64,000 nucleotides of DNA from Rhodanobacteraceae bacterium (lineage in GTDB: Bacteria > Pseudomonadota > Gammaproteobacteria > Xanthomonadales > Rhodanobacteraceae). A model generated the notes under the pieces. That model was given only the letters and a program-made list of their open reading frames with translations. It ran no database searches and had not been told where the DNA came from. The stretch covers positions 1 to 64,000 of the forward strand of contig JAEUPP010000018.1 in the NCBI GenBank assembly GCA_016790075.1, given 5' to 3'. The position numbers were made by a program, and so were the translations under genes. Positions 43,617 through 53,095 of the stretch are shown in pieces (position 1 is the first letter of the stretch; each line of letters opens with the position of its first letter).

Positions 43617-44576
43617 ATGGCCTACGAGCCGAATACATCCTGCTCAGTACCGACTCGCGCCGACATCGACCTGGCCGCCGAACGCATCCGCGACCATGTA
43701 CGCGTGACGCCAGTCTTGCATCCTGGCCGGCATTTCGCCGGCAGCAAGGCAAACGTCGTGCTCAAGCTCGAGTGTCTGCAGCACAGCGGCTCGTTCAAGC
43801 CACGTGGTGCGTTCAACCGCGTGCTGTCGCAGACGCAGCTGCCGGTCAGCGGCTTGATCGCCGCCTCCGGTGGCAATCATGGGGCTGCAGTTGCTTATGT
43901 CGCGCGCGAACTCGGTCTACGCGCCGAGATCTTCGTGCCCGAAATTGCAGCACCAGCGAAGATCGCACGGCTGCGGGACTACGGCGCCACGCTTCGTGTC
44001 GGCGGCCGCAACTATGCCGAAGCGTTCGCCGCCAGCCGCGAGCGGCAACGTGAAACCGGGGCGCTTGAGATTCACGCCTACGATGCACCCGAAGTCATCG
44101 CCGGTCAGGGCACGCTTGCGCGCGAGCTCGAACAGCAGGCGGGCGCACTCGACACCGTGCTCGTCGCCGTCGGCGGCGGCGGGCTCATGGCCGGGATCGC
44201 CGCATGGCAACCGGCCGGAACGCGTATCGTCGCCGTTGAGCCACAACGCAGTTGCGCGCTGCACGCGGCGCTGCAGCAGGGCAAACCCTGCGACGTGGAA
44301 GTCGGCGGCATTGCCGCCGACTCGCTGGGCGCACAACGCATCGGCAGCCTTGCGTTCACCCTGGCCCAGTCACGCCAGGTTCACAGCGTTCTGGTAAGCG
44401 ACGACGCCATACTGCGCGCGCAACGGCTGCTATGGACCGAGCTGCGTGTTGTCGCCGAACCAGGCGGAGCTACAGCACTCGCAGCCTTGCTCAGCGGCGC
44501 CTATTCGCCGCAACCCGATGAACGCCTGGGCATCATTGTCTGCGGCGCAAACACCGATCCAGGCCTGGTCGCGTAA
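43617..44576 (+). CDS. PLP-dependent threonine/serine dehydratase family protein
   Basis: A 319-residue fold-type II PLP enzyme. The cofactor lysine is in GSFKPRGAFN (about residues 58-67), the substrate loop is ASGGNHGAAVA, and the phosphate-binding glycine loop is VAVGGGGLMAG. It has no C-terminal ACT domain, so it resembles catabolic threonine dehydratase or serine/threonine racemase-like enzymes rather than IlvA. It should deaminate threonine or serine; which one is preferred cannot be read from the sequence. An 8-bp hairpin (43567-43589) lies in its 5' leader. Confidence 0.85.
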   Translation: MAYEPNTSCSVPTRADIDLAAERIRDHVRVTPVLHPGRHFAGSKANVVLKLECLQHSGSFKPRGAFNRVLSQTQLPVSGLIAASGGNHGAAVAYVARELGLRAEIFVPEIAAPAKIARLRDYGATLRVGGRNYAEAFAASRERQRETGALEIHAYDAPEVIAGQGTLARELEQQAGALDTVLVAVGGGGLMAGIAAWQPAGTRIVAVEPQRSCALHAALQQGKPCDVEVGGIAADSLGAQRIGSLAFTLAQSRQVHSVLVSDDAILRAQRLLWTELRVVAEPGGATALAALLSGAYSPQPDERLGIIVCGANTDPGLVA

Positions 44577-44716
44577 GGCATACCAGCAGCTTCGGCAACA
44601 CGCGCGCGCGGCGTCGACAGGTCTGCGCCACATGGTGCGGACATCGCGACAGAACGACATTCACGCGCAAGCCTGCGCGCTAGCATGAAGCCGCGCAGAC
44701 ACGACGAGGTGTTTCC

Positions 44717-45634
44717 ATGCATACCCTGACGCGCCGCGGCTTCATGGCCGCCGTCGGCAGCAGCCTCATGGCCCTGCACTATCCATCGGCTGCAGGCGCC
44801 GCCACGCTGCTGCAACGTCCGATACCACGGGACGGCAGCCTGTTGCCTGTTATCGGCCTTGGCACCTGGCAAGCCTTCGACTTCGACGCGAACGACAACA
44901 CTGCAAACACAGACGGCTTGGCCACGCTGCAACGCCTGCTGGAACAGCCGCGCAGCGTCATCGACACCTCGCCCATGTACGGTCGCGCCGAAGCGGCCCT
45001 AGGCCGATTGCTCGAAGTGGCCGATACGAAACAGCAAAGTTTTATCGCAACCAAGGTGTGGACCAACGGCCAACGGCAAGGGCGCGCACAAATCGACGCC
45101 TCGTTTCGTCAGCTCGGCCGCGATGTCATCGACCTACTCCAGGTCCATAACCTGCTCGACTACCCGACCCACCTGCCGACACTGCAGGCGCTCAAGCGCG
45201 AGGGCCGTATCCGCTACATCGGTGCCACCCACTACCTCAGTTCCGGCTATGCCAGTCTGGTACGCATCATCGAGAGTGGTGCCATCGACGCCGTGCAGGT
45301 CAACTACTCGCTGCTGGAACGCGATGCAGCGAGCCGCGTGTTTCCCGCAGCTGCAGCCAATCGGGTCGCCGTTCTCGTCAATCGTCCGTTCGCGGAAGGC
45401 GCCATATTTCAAAAAACCAAAAATAAACCGCTACCGGCCTGGGCGACCGCGCTGGGCTGCACCAGCTGGGCCCAGTTCGCGCTGAAATTCATACTCGCCC
45501 AGCCAGCGGTCACCTGTGTCATCCCCGGCACACGCAACCCAAAATATCTCGTCGATAACCTCGGTGCCGCGGCCAGCGCAGCACCCGACGCCGAAACGGC
45601 GCAACGCATGGCAGCGCATTTCGACCGCCTTTAA
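44717..45634 (+). CDS. Tat-exported aldo/keto reductase
   Basis: A 305-residue protein. The N-terminus MHTLTRRGFMAAVGSS carries a twin-arginine export signal ending near AGAA. The rest is an aldo/keto reductase barrel: GLGTWQAFD, VIDTSPMYGRAEAALG (the catalytic aspartate and tyrosine), VWTNGQRQ at the lysine strand (ATKVW), and LLQVHNL with histidine. The C-terminal cofactor segment PAVTCVIPGTRNPKYL is present. Tat export fits a protein that folds with NAD(P)H before crossing the membrane. The substrate is unknown. It stands alone, 140 nt after the dehydratase gene. Confidence 0.85.
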   Translation: MHTLTRRGFMAAVGSSLMALHYPSAAGAATLLQRPIPRDGSLLPVIGLGTWQAFDFDANDNTANTDGLATLQRLLEQPRSVIDTSPMYGRAEAALGRLLEVADTKQQSFIATKVWTNGQRQGRAQIDASFRQLGRDVIDLLQVHNLLDYPTHLPTLQALKREGRIRYIGATHYLSSGYASLVRIIESGAIDAVQVNYSLLERDAASRVFPAAAANRVAVLVNRPFAEGAIFQKTKNKPLPAWATALGCTSWAQFALKFILAQPAVTCVIPGTRNPKYLVDNLGAAASAAPDAETAQRMAAHFDRL

Positions 45635-46004
45635 GGCCGGCGGCACAGATCACCGGCACCGATGCAAAAAATCCGCGCGCCAATTGCCGATCGTTGCGCT
45701 ACCGGATTATCGGATCGAGCGCTCACGCTCGCGCTCCAAGCTCCCTGTTGCTCAGTCCGCTGTCAGAAACCCGTAGGATTTTTTCTGCCCGCGCATTAAA
45801 CGTGCACGGCATCTCGCCGGTGCCAACAGATCCACGTTAGGCTATGGCCCGTGATCTCAGCCATCTGTTTATTCGGGTTGGCAAACATCCCAGGGGATCA
45901 GGGGACACAATTGAAGACGCCTGGCCTTGCGACGATGGTCGACGCGTGGACGGGCTGTACCCTGTTGCCTACGGTTGCCAGGCCGCCTGACCAGGGGAAC
46001 CACC
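45635..46004. other. intergenic region upstream of the second metallopeptidase gene
   Basis: No gene is supported. A GATTTTTTCTG stretch near 45777-45787 is a local T-run without a clear stem before it. The last 90 nt resemble the region before the paralogue at 20789. Confidence 0.35.
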
Positions 46005-47900
46005 ATGCCGCAACAACCCACCGATTCGCATTTAATGCGCTACCTGGCCATAAGACTGGCAGCAACCTCGTTGCTCCTGGCCACATCAGCACAGGCAGAA
46101 ACACCTTTCACCCTAGTAGGACCGACGCCTGGTGCCGAGAACGACTACATCCTGCCCGGCCCCGGTGTCGACCTGACGCCACGCATTACGCCCTACCAGA
46201 TGAGCGAGGCCGAACACGCGGCTTTCGCGTGTACGGACTATTGCGGCACGACGGTCAACTATACGGCGTGGAATGGTACTGCTTACGTCATGCAGGAGTT
46301 TCTTGGCCGCAAGATGCGCGTATTGATTCCGCAAGCGTGGTTTGACGTGCCAAGTTTTACCGCCGACAGCCGGCGGCGCTTTGTAGACGCCATTGATCTG
46401 AACTATCAATACGCAACGGAAGTAGCAAGCGGTGAACCCCGCGGCTCCGGACTGAACACGATCGCTTTTGTCTATCCAACGGGCTGCGGTGGCTATCCGG
46501 TCATCGGCTGCGGCGGCGTCGGCAGCAAAGGAATCGAGATTGCCAACAACGAGACGCCGGGCAACAACGCACATCATTGGGAATCCACGGACAACGACTC
46601 GCTGAGTGATGTCATTTCGCATGAAATGGGGCACAACTTCGATATCTATGGGTTTGGCGGCAATGCGAACATGGGCAGCAATTCGGACGCTGGGCATTTC
46701 TATGTCTACATGCTCGGCCACGCAGCCAGCTACGACTATTCCCGTGACCCCGGTGAATCCTCCGCCCTGAGTTCTTCCGAATTCGCGGCCCAGCAGGAAA
46801 ACCAGACTTTTTACGCCTACCGCGGCGCCGCTGGTGCAACCTGGCAAGCCTGTGGGGCGAACGAAACCTGCGGCATGGGAGCGAATCGTGTTCTTGCCGG
46901 CCCGCTGTATCGTGCTCGTCAGTTATATGGCCGTGCTGCCTACAAGCGCTTCCTGGGCTTTTACAAGACACGCCTGGCCAGCGCACCGCCTGCGACAACA
47001 CAGGACAAGATGGATCTGATGTTCGAGGCCTACTCGGCCGCGGCCAACAGAAACCTGTTATGCCTGCTGGACACCCTGCAATGGCCGATTTCGACCGCCG
47101 CCCGCGCCCGGGTAAATGCTGCCTATCCCCAGGCCAATCCCGATTGCACCCAGCTTGGCAGCAACGGCCAGCCATTGATACTGGGCGATCCGCTATACAG
47201 CGGCATTACCGGCGAGACGCCCTACGACAACTCCGCGGGCAGCGAGTGGTTCTACGTCAACGCACCGGCCAAGATTACCGGCCGCACTGTCGCCGGGCGC
47301 GTCGCGTTTTTCAGGGCGTCCAATCTGACCAACTCGCATGTGCGTGTATTTTTCTGTTCGACCGCCGCAACAGGCACAACGGCACCCGTGCTCTACTGGA
47401 CTGAAACCCCAGGCAGCAACACCCTGTGGGGCTCTTCGTTCACCACACCGGTACGCGGCGCCTGCACGCTGGGGTTCTTCCACCAGAAACCAGTGAACTC
47501 GGGCCGGTTCTGGCTGGGCGCCGACAACGTAACTGCTGCTACAGAAGGTTCCTACACACTGAGCATTGCCAGGGAACCCTTCACGCCGCAGCGCTGGGCC
47601 GATCTGAACGTATCGCGCAATCCAGCAACGGGGGCATTCACGTTTTCCGTCTCCAATGTAGATACAGCGCAGGTGGACAGCGGTGCGCAAACGGTGCGCT
47701 ATTGGGTGCAGGGCCGCGGCTGGGTAGCCAGCGCCAACTGGAGCGGCGATCGTACGGCGAGCTGGCAGCCGGCTGCGAACGAAGACGTATACGGGCTGGT
47801 CATGCGCGCCCAGGTTTATGGCGCAGACGGCCCGGTCAGCAATCGCAGCAAGCCGGTCGTATACCGCCCGGACCGAATTTTTGGAAATGGATACCAATAG
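46005..47900 (+). CDS. secreted HExxH zinc metallopeptidase, copy 2
   Basis: A 631-residue paralogue of the product of 20789-22669. It has a signal peptide (LAATSLLLATSAQA), the same zinc site HEMGHNFDIYGF, the same conserved Cys segment (TGCGGYPVIGCGGVG), and ends RIFGNGYQ. Over most of the length the two proteins differ only at scattered positions, more so in the signal peptide and the domain around 470-540. AGGGGA lies about 7 nt before the ATG at 46005. An ATG at 46035 would also keep the signal peptide. Its family and substrate are unknown. Confidence 0.78.
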   Translation: MPQQPTDSHLMRYLAIRLAATSLLLATSAQAETPFTLVGPTPGAENDYILPGPGVDLTPRITPYQMSEAEHAAFACTDYCGTTVNYTAWNGTAYVMQEFLGRKMRVLIPQAWFDVPSFTADSRRRFVDAIDLNYQYATEVASGEPRGSGLNTIAFVYPTGCGGYPVIGCGGVGSKGIEIANNETPGNNAHHWESTDNDSLSDVISHEMGHNFDIYGFGGNANMGSNSDAGHFYVYMLGHAASYDYSRDPGESSALSSSEFAAQQENQTFYAYRGAAGATWQACGANETCGMGANRVLAGPLYRARQLYGRAAYKRFLGFYKTRLASAPPATTQDKMDLMFEAYSAAANRNLLCLLDTLQWPISTAARARVNAAYPQANPDCTQLGSNGQPLILGDPLYSGITGETPYDNSAGSEWFYVNAPAKITGRTVAGRVAFFRASNLTNSHVRVFFCSTAATGTTAPVLYWTETPGSNTLWGSSFTTPVRGACTLGFFHQKPVNSGRFWLGADNVTAATEGSYTLSIAREPFTPQRWADLNVSRNPATGAFTFSVSNVDTAQVDSGAQTVRYWVQGRGWVASANWSGDRTASWQPAANEDVYGLVMRAQVYGADGPVSNRSKPVVYRPDRIFGNGYQ

Positions 47901-48176
47901 ACGTTAACGCGGTGCGGCCGCGGATAGCACGCATGTCGCGGCGCAGCGGCAGGGCTTGTCGTTCCCCGGCAATGACGAATGTCGTGGTTCCGCGCTGGTG
48001 TCGGTCGTTCGGTATCAGCACAGGAGCTGCTGCAGGACCTTGATGCCAGCTACCGCGATACGTGCAGCAGTTTGTCCGCGTTCGCAGCAAGCCAGGATGG
48101 CATCTGCCCAGCCACCGGTGAGCAACGACGCCGTATTGGCTATGGTCGCGTGTCAGCACAAGGCGTCGATACCACC

Positions 48177-49700
48177 ATGCACGACACCGAAGATCCCTCA
48201 ACCATCTATTTCCGCCTGCTGCTGTTCGGCGAGGCGCCCTCGTCGCCGCTACGCGAACCTGGGCACGACCTGTCAGCGGCCGCGCAGGTCGTAGCGGCCA
48301 TGACCGAGTTGTTCGCACTGATCGAGATGACACAGTTCTACTGGGACGATCAGATAAGAGCAGCCCGCCTTGCCGAGATCAGTCCGCAACAGGTTTGCCG
48401 ATTTGATGCCGCGCTGGTCGCCATTGGCGCAATAGAGCAGCGGCGCCTGCTAGCCATCATCCAGCGGGAACTGATCGAACCGGTCGCCGCGCTGGAACTG
48501 GCAGCGCGCAGCTCGGCCATTGCCGCAAGGCTCGCAGTTAAGGGATCCGCATTGACTGGCGCGCAATACGGCGTGGACATAGAAATTCTGCAGCTCAAAC
48601 TCAGCCGCTATCTCGACGCCGTGAAAAGCCCGGCGCCGGAACTGCCGCCAGCGGAAATGCCCCGGCTCCTGCCTATCGAGCCGGAAGCACCCAGGTCAAC
48701 CTGGAGCACGCAAGCAAGCACAGGATCACGCCACGTTTTTCTGCTCCGCGACGAACCTGCCACGGCCTCGCTGCTGGACACCTGGCTGCAAAACTGCGCG
48801 GTAGCGCGATATGTCGACGTGCGTGGAAGTACCCTGGTCGCTCGCTATGACGAAGCCGCCCAGCTGACCCAGGTCGCGATGTGGGGTCCTTTGGCCTGCG
48901 GTATTGTCGGAGAGCCACGCGACGCGACGTCGGCGCCCTATCGCGTACCGCGCTACTGGCTATTTGGCAGGGAACGCCCGCAGGCCGAGGAACTCGATCA
49001 CATCGCAGCGAGCTTTCGCTGGTCGTTGTTCCCCTGGGGCTCTGTTGCCAGGCAACATCTGCTCGCTTTCGTCACCGATGACGGCTCCCTTGCCACTGAC
49101 TTTAGCCAACGTATGCGCCGGGCCAGCGTTTCGCCCATCAGCGCGTTCTCGGGTGTCGACGCGCTCGCCGGCATCGCTGGCGGGGTTTCATTCGGCGAGG
49201 ACGACGCATTCGGTGAAGCCGCGCTGGCCGCTGCCGAGCGCGATGGCTGCGCGCCCTGGCTAGTGCTGGCGGCTTACGACCATTCCGGCCACTGGTGGCG
49301 CACGACGACAGCACGGCTGCAACCGGAGCTCTGCCACTGGACTTATCTGCTAGGCCGCAACGTGATGTTCCTCGCCTACCGTGGCATCGACACAACCGCC
49401 TGGCGCACACTCTGGAGCCGCCTCAGCTACGACAACAACGTCGCCGTCGCCGCCGTAAGTGGCCACGTTCCGACTGCTGCGCTGCGCGAGCGCCTTGTAC
49501 ATATCAAGAACTCCGCCTCCATCGACAGCCTGCGCTATCTCGCGGCGGACAAGGGCTGGGCTTACGCCCACAGCTGGGGCGGTGGCTCCGATGAACACTA
49601 CGCGCTCTTCTTCAGCCATGATCCAGCGGTCACGACCCGCGTCGCCAACTTTGCGCAACAGCAGTGGCCGCAGCTTTGGCCCTATCACGGCTACTGGTAG
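48177..49700 (+). CDS. unrecognised 507-residue protein
   Basis: A long frame with normal protein composition but no family that I recognise. Residues 1-150 look all-helical (LVAIGAIEQRRLLAIIQREL and similar). A Pro-rich linker (about 158-180) follows, then a mixed alpha/beta domain of about 320 residues rich in Trp, with ASFRWSLFPWGS, SGHWWRTTTARL and CHWTYLLGRNVMFLAYRG. It ends WPQLWPYHGYW. There are no membrane helices and no signal peptide. I chose the ATG at 48177, but the frame stays open to an ATG at 47979, so the N-terminus is uncertain. No neighbour suggests a role. Confidence 0.6.
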   Translation: MHDTEDPSTIYFRLLLFGEAPSSPLREPGHDLSAAAQVVAAMTELFALIEMTQFYWDDQIRAARLAEISPQQVCRFDAALVAIGAIEQRRLLAIIQRELIEPVAALELAARSSAIAARLAVKGSALTGAQYGVDIEILQLKLSRYLDAVKSPAPELPPAEMPRLLPIEPEAPRSTWSTQASTGSRHVFLLRDEPATASLLDTWLQNCAVARYVDVRGSTLVARYDEAAQLTQVAMWGPLACGIVGEPRDATSAPYRVPRYWLFGRERPQAEELDHIAASFRWSLFPWGSVARQHLLAFVTDDGSLATDFSQRMRRASVSPISAFSGVDALAGIAGGVSFGEDDAFGEAALAAAERDGCAPWLVLAAYDHSGHWWRTTTARLQPELCHWTYLLGRNVMFLAYRGIDTTAWRTLWSRLSYDNNVAVAAVSGHVPTAALRERLVHIKNSASIDSLRYLAADKGWAYAHSWGGGSDEHYALFFSHDPAVTTRVANFAQQQWPQLWPYHGYW

Positions 49701-49952
49701 CGTTGCTCGGGGGAACAGTAGCTGCGGTATCTCGTACTGCATTCCCGGTCTTTCGCTTTTTGAAGAGTCCACTTCCCGGAATGGAGGTAGGCTCCGCTGC
49801 ACAGTAGCGCCAGCACCGGCCGTATTTCGTCAGCTGCTGTAACCCAGCAATCGCAACAACACTGGTCGCCGTGCGCAGTCGTCAGATACAGGCATGGGCC
49901 GCGGGCAATCCATAGGCCAAGGATTTCGACGCGTCACGCCGGACTGCTATGT

Positions 49953-50028
49953 GGTGGGCCGTGATGGACTCGAACCATCGACCAACGGATTAAAAGTCCG
50001 CTGCTCTACCAACTGAGCTAACGGCCCA
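49953..50028 (-). tRNA. tRNA-Lys (anticodon UUU)
   Basis: The minus strand folds as a full cloverleaf of 76 nt: acceptor GGGCCGT pairing with ACGGCCC, D-arm TAGCTCAGTTGGTAGAGC, anticodon loop CTTTTAA, T-arm GGTTCGAGTCC, and an encoded CCA end at 49953-49955. Anticodon TTT reads AAA/AAG lysine codons. Confidence 0.97.
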
Positions 50029-50078
50029 CGGAGGGTGTTGCGTGGCGTCGGCGGAGGGCCGGCGCGCGAGGGACGCGA

Positions 50079-50107
50079 AGTTTAGAGCCTGGACAGGGGC
50101 CAAACAA
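50079..50107 (-). promoter_or_regulatory. candidate promoter of the tRNA-Lys gene
   Basis: On the minus strand TTGTTT (50102-50107) and TAAACT (50079-50084) are separated by 17 nt. A GC-rich discriminator follows, as is common at stably expressed RNA promoters under stringent control. Transcription would begin about 45 nt before the tRNA. Confidence 0.5.
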
Positions 50108-50124
50108 GCCTGCTGTTGTGAATC

Positions 50125-50793
50125 TCAGCGATAACGCGTGGGGTCGACGAGTCCCGCGTCGCGGAAACCTTCGGCGCGCAGGCGGCAGGCGTCGCAGTGA
50201 GCACAGGCACGGCCGCTCTCGTCAGCCTGATAGCAGGACACGGTGGCGGCAAAGTCGACCCCTAGCCGTATTCCCTCACGTGCGATCTCGGCCTTGCTCA
50301 GGCGCATCAGCGGAGCGTGCACGCGGATCTGCGCCCCTTCCACGCCAGCCTTGGTCGCCAGGTTCGCGAGCTGCTGGAAGCCTTCGATAAAGGCAGGGCG
50401 GCAGTCGGGGTAGCCGGAATAGTCGACCGCATTGACGCCGCAGAAGATATCGCTGGCGCCCAGCACTTCGGCCCAGCCCAGTGCGATCGACAGCATGATG
50501 GTGTTGCGCGCCGGCACATAGGTCACAGGAATGCCGGTACCGCCTTGTTCCGGCACGTCGATATCGGCCGTGAGTGCCGAGCCGCCTATGCTGCGCAGGT
50601 CGACAGTGACCGTCTTGTGTGCGGCCGCCCCCAGCATGGCGCAGACCCGGTCGGAAGCATCGAGCTCGGAGACATGGCGCTGCCCGTACGCGACGCTGAG
50701 TGCATGGCAGGCAAAACCCTGTTCGCGCGCTATCGCGAGCACTACAGCGGAATCCATTCCGCCAGAAACCAGAACGACAGCGGGTTTGCTCAT
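50125..50793 (-). CDS. queC: 7-cyano-7-deazaguanine synthase
   Basis: A 222-residue enzyme. The ATP-binding PP-loop is [11 protein letters not shown] (about residues 7-17) and the zinc site is formed by the cysteines in [20 protein letters not shown] near the C-terminus. [18 protein letters not shown] and [15 protein letters not shown] are family marks. It converts 7-carboxy-7-deazaguanine, made by QueE, to preQ0 in queuosine synthesis. The ATG at 50793 lies 11 nt after the queE stop; an in-frame ATG at 50820 would overlap queE. Confidence 0.95.
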   Translation of the reverse strand: MSKPAVVLVSGGMDSAVVLAIAREQGFACHALSVAYGQRHVSELDASDRVCAMLGAAAHKTVTVDLRSIGGSALTADIDVPEQGGTGIPVTYVPARNTIMLSIALGWAEVLGASDIFCGVNAVDYSGYPDCRPAFIEGFQQLANLATKAGVEGAQIRVHAPLMRLSKAEIAREGIRLGVDFAATVSCYQADESGRACAHCDACRLRAEGFRDAGLVDPTRYR

Positions 50794-50803
50794 CGATTCA
50801 CCA

Positions 50804-51511
50804 TCAATGCCCAGGCTCATCGCCCCAGAGCAGCTTGTGCAATTGCAGCTGCAGGCGCACGGGCAAGCGATCGGCCAGTATCCATTCGGCGAGCTCGCGC
50901 GGTTTCAGGCTGCCATGTACCGGCGAGAACAGCAGCTGGCAGCGCTCAGCCAGGGCTTGTGTCCGCACGGTGTCGCGTGCCCACTCGTAGTCAGCGCGAT
51001 CCGCGAGCACGAACTTGATCTGATCCTGCGCGCGCAGATGTTCGATATTGCTCCAGCGGTTGCGCTTGAACTCACCAGAGCCTGGTGCCTTCAGATCGAC
51101 GACCTTGCGTACGCGCGGATCTACCGCCGACACATCCAGGGCGCCCGAGGTTTCCAGGGACACTTCAAGGCCGGCGTCGCAAAGGCGGCGCAGCAGGACC
51201 AGGCAACGTTTCTGCGACAGGGGTTCACCCCCCGTCACACAGACATGGCGTGTAGCGTAACCGGTGACCTCGCGCACGATGTCGTCGATCTCGCGCCACT
51301 GTCCACCATGGAACGAATACGTGGTATCGCACCAGGTGCAGCGCAACGGGCAACCGGTCAGGCGCACGAAGACCGTAGGCCAGCCGACGGCGTCGGCCTC
51401 ACCCTGGATCGAATGGAAGATCTCGGTGATGCGCAGGCGCGCAGCCGAAGCCACTGCGGGCTGCGCAGGCATCTGCGGGGATTCGCTGCCAGGGGCGGCT
51501 TCAGCCGACAT
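50804..51511 (-). CDS. queE: 7-carboxy-7-deazaguanine synthase
   Basis: A 235-residue radical-SAM enzyme. The iron-sulphur motif is [15 protein letters not shown] (CxxxCxxC, about residues 54-63), preceded by [20 protein letters not shown], and VTGGEPL lies in the SAM site. The long N-terminal stretch of about 25 residues is Ala/Pro-rich and may not belong; another start inside it is possible. It contracts 6-carboxytetrahydropterin to the 7-deazaguanine ring, feeding QueC, the next gene. Confidence 0.93.
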   Translation of the reverse strand: MSAEAAPGSESPQMPAQPAVASAARLRITEIFHSIQGEADAVGWPTVFVRLTGCPLRCTWCDTTYSFHGGQWREIDDIVREVTGYATRHVCVTGGEPLSQKRCLVLLRRLCDAGLEVSLETSGALDVSAVDPRVRKVVDLKAPGSGEFKRNRWSNIEHLRAQDQIKFVLADRADYEWARDTVRTQALAERCQLLFSPVHGSLKPRELAEWILADRLPVRLQLQLHKLLWGDEPGH

Positions 51512-51543
51512 GGCCGTAGCCGCCGGTATTCATCAGCAGGCGC

Positions 51544-52488
51544 TTACTGCGCGCCTTCGGACTGCAGGGCGCGTAGACGGCCCTGGGCAAGCCGCGCGAC
51601 CGTTGTATCCGGGTATTTCTGCACGACCCGCGACAGCGTGGCCTTGGCCGGCTCCCACTGCTTGAGCTCGTACTGGCAATAGCCTGTCTTGAGCAGCGCA
51701 TCCGGCGCCTTCTGGCTGTCCGGATAGGACTTGAGCAGGGTCTGGAAGGTGTCGAGCGAGACGCGATAGTTCTGCGTCACGTAGTAGGACTCGCCTAGCC
51801 AGTAATAGGCATTGGCGGTCAGTTCGCTATTCGGATAGGCGTCGATAAAAGCCTGGAAGCGCCGCGCCGATTCGGCATAGCGGCCTTCCTTGAGAGCGGC
51901 GAACGCTTCGTCATAGCCCGCCTTCTCGGCGGCAGGATCAAAGCGCGCGCCCGCTGGCGGTGGCGTCGGCGCAGGCGCCGGATTCGCGCTCGCCGTAGCC
52001 GGACTGGCAGCCGCCGGGTCTGGCGTACGCGGCGCCGCAGCGCCGGGCATGGTGTTGGGAGTATCAAGCGCCAGCGCCGGATCCGTCGATGGCGCGGGCG
52101 TCGCGCTATTCGCCCCGTTTGGCGCGCCTAGCTGAATGTCTTCGAGTCGGCCATTGCTCGCCGGCGCCGCGGCGGCACCACCACCTTCGAGGCGGCCCAG
52201 GCGGGAGTCCAGATCGATGTATTGCTGCTTGCTGCGTTCTTTCTGCTCGTCGAGCTGATGCCGCAGCTGCTCTACCAGGCCGTTGAGCTGCTGCACTTCG
52301 GTTTGCAGTGCCTGCAACTGATTGACGAGGTCGACATTGCCTTGGCCAGCTTGCGCTTGGGCTTCCAGCGCGGCGACGCGCTCGGCAAGGCTCAGGCGTT
52401 CCGCGGCGGCCGGCATGGAAACGATCGCGGCGGCCAAGGCCGCCGCGATCGTGATGCGGGCACCGAACAGGTTCGTGATCGCGCGCAT
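51544..52488 (-). CDS. cpoB: cell division coordinator CpoB (YbgF)
   Basis: A 314-residue periplasmic protein. A signal peptide (ITIAAALAAAIVSMPAAA) is followed by a trimerising coiled coil (ERVAALEAQAQAGQGNVDLV through VEQLRHQLDEQKERS), an Ala/Pro linker at about 100-185, and TPR repeats at about 190-310 (GYDEAFAALKEGRYAESARR and two more). In E. coli it links the Tol machine with PBP1B during septation. I chose the ATG at 52488, which has AAGGAA about 6 nt upstream and lies 15 nt after the pal stop. Confidence 0.93.
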   Translation of the reverse strand: MRAITNLFGARITIAAALAAAIVSMPAAAERLSLAERVAALEAQAQAGQGNVDLVNQLQALQTEVQQLNGLVEQLRHQLDEQKERSKQQYIDLDSRLGRLEGGGAAAAPASNGRLEDIQLGAPNGANSATPAPSTDPALALDTPNTMPGAAAPRTPDPAAASPATASANPAPAPTPPPAGARFDPAAEKAGYDEAFAALKEGRYAESARRFQAFIDAYPNSELTANAYYWLGESYYVTQNYRVSLDTFQTLLKSYPDSQKAPDALLKTGYCQYELKQWEPAKATLSRVVQKYPDTTVARLAQGRLRALQSEGAQ

Positions 52489-52503
52489 CGCTTTCCTTAT
52501 CAC

Positions 52504-53019
52504 TTAGTTCTTGGTGTAGACGATTTCGACGCGGCGGTTCTTGGACCAGCAATCTTCGCTGTGATCCTTGCAGGTCGGGCGCTCTTCGCCGTAGGACACG
52601 ACATTGAGCTGATTGCCCGGAGCGCCGGCCGAGGACAGAGCGCTCTGCACGGCGTTGCCGCGGCGCTCGCCCAGACCCAGGTTGTATTCACGCGAGCCGC
52701 GCTCGTCGGCATTGCCTTCGAGGGTCACGGCGAAGTCCGGGAACTGGCGGATGAACTTGGAATGGCAGGCGATCTGGGCCTGGAACTCGCTCTTGATCTC
52801 GGTGCGGTCCAGATCGAAGTAGATGACGCGCTGGCGCAGGCAGCTGTCGGTGTTCAGGGAGTCACGCGTGTAGCCGCCGGATTCGGTGCCACCGCCCGCC
52901 GTACTAGACGAGTCCGTACCGCCACCCGACGACGGCGGCTGCTTGACGGCCTTCTTGGCGCAACCAACAGCGGTCACGCAGAGCAGAGCGGCGATAGCGA
53001 GGCGAAGCGAAGTGTTCAT
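52504..53019 (-). CDS. pal: peptidoglycan-associated lipoprotein Pal
   Basis: A 171-residue outer-membrane lipoprotein. The lipobox is VTAVGC with the acylated cysteine at residue 20. A Gly/Ser linker follows, then an OmpA-like peptidoglycan-binding domain with VIYFDLDRTEI, GNADERGSREYNLGLGERR and the closing NRRVEIVYTKN. It anchors the outer membrane to the cell wall and binds TolB. AAGGA lies about 8 nt before the ATG. Confidence 0.97.
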   Translation of the reverse strand: MNTSLRLAIAALLCVTAVGCAKKAVKQPPSSGGGTDSSSTAGGGTESGGYTRDSLNTDSCLRQRVIYFDLDRTEIKSEFQAQIACHSKFIRQFPDFAVTLEGNADERGSREYNLGLGERRGNAVQSALSSAGAPGNQLNVVSYGEERPTCKDHSEDCWSKNRRVEIVYTKN

Positions 53020-53095
53020 TGTGTAGTCCTTAAGGAGGTCAGGTCAGATTGCAAAAGGTCAGTAGCTCTTCGCGCCGGTCACCCGGCGTCTTGAT

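Noticed and set aside
47836-48333. 165-residue minus-strand frame upstream of the orphan gene
   Set aside because: Arg-rich, no start signal, and overlaps the end of the metallopeptidase gene on the other strand.
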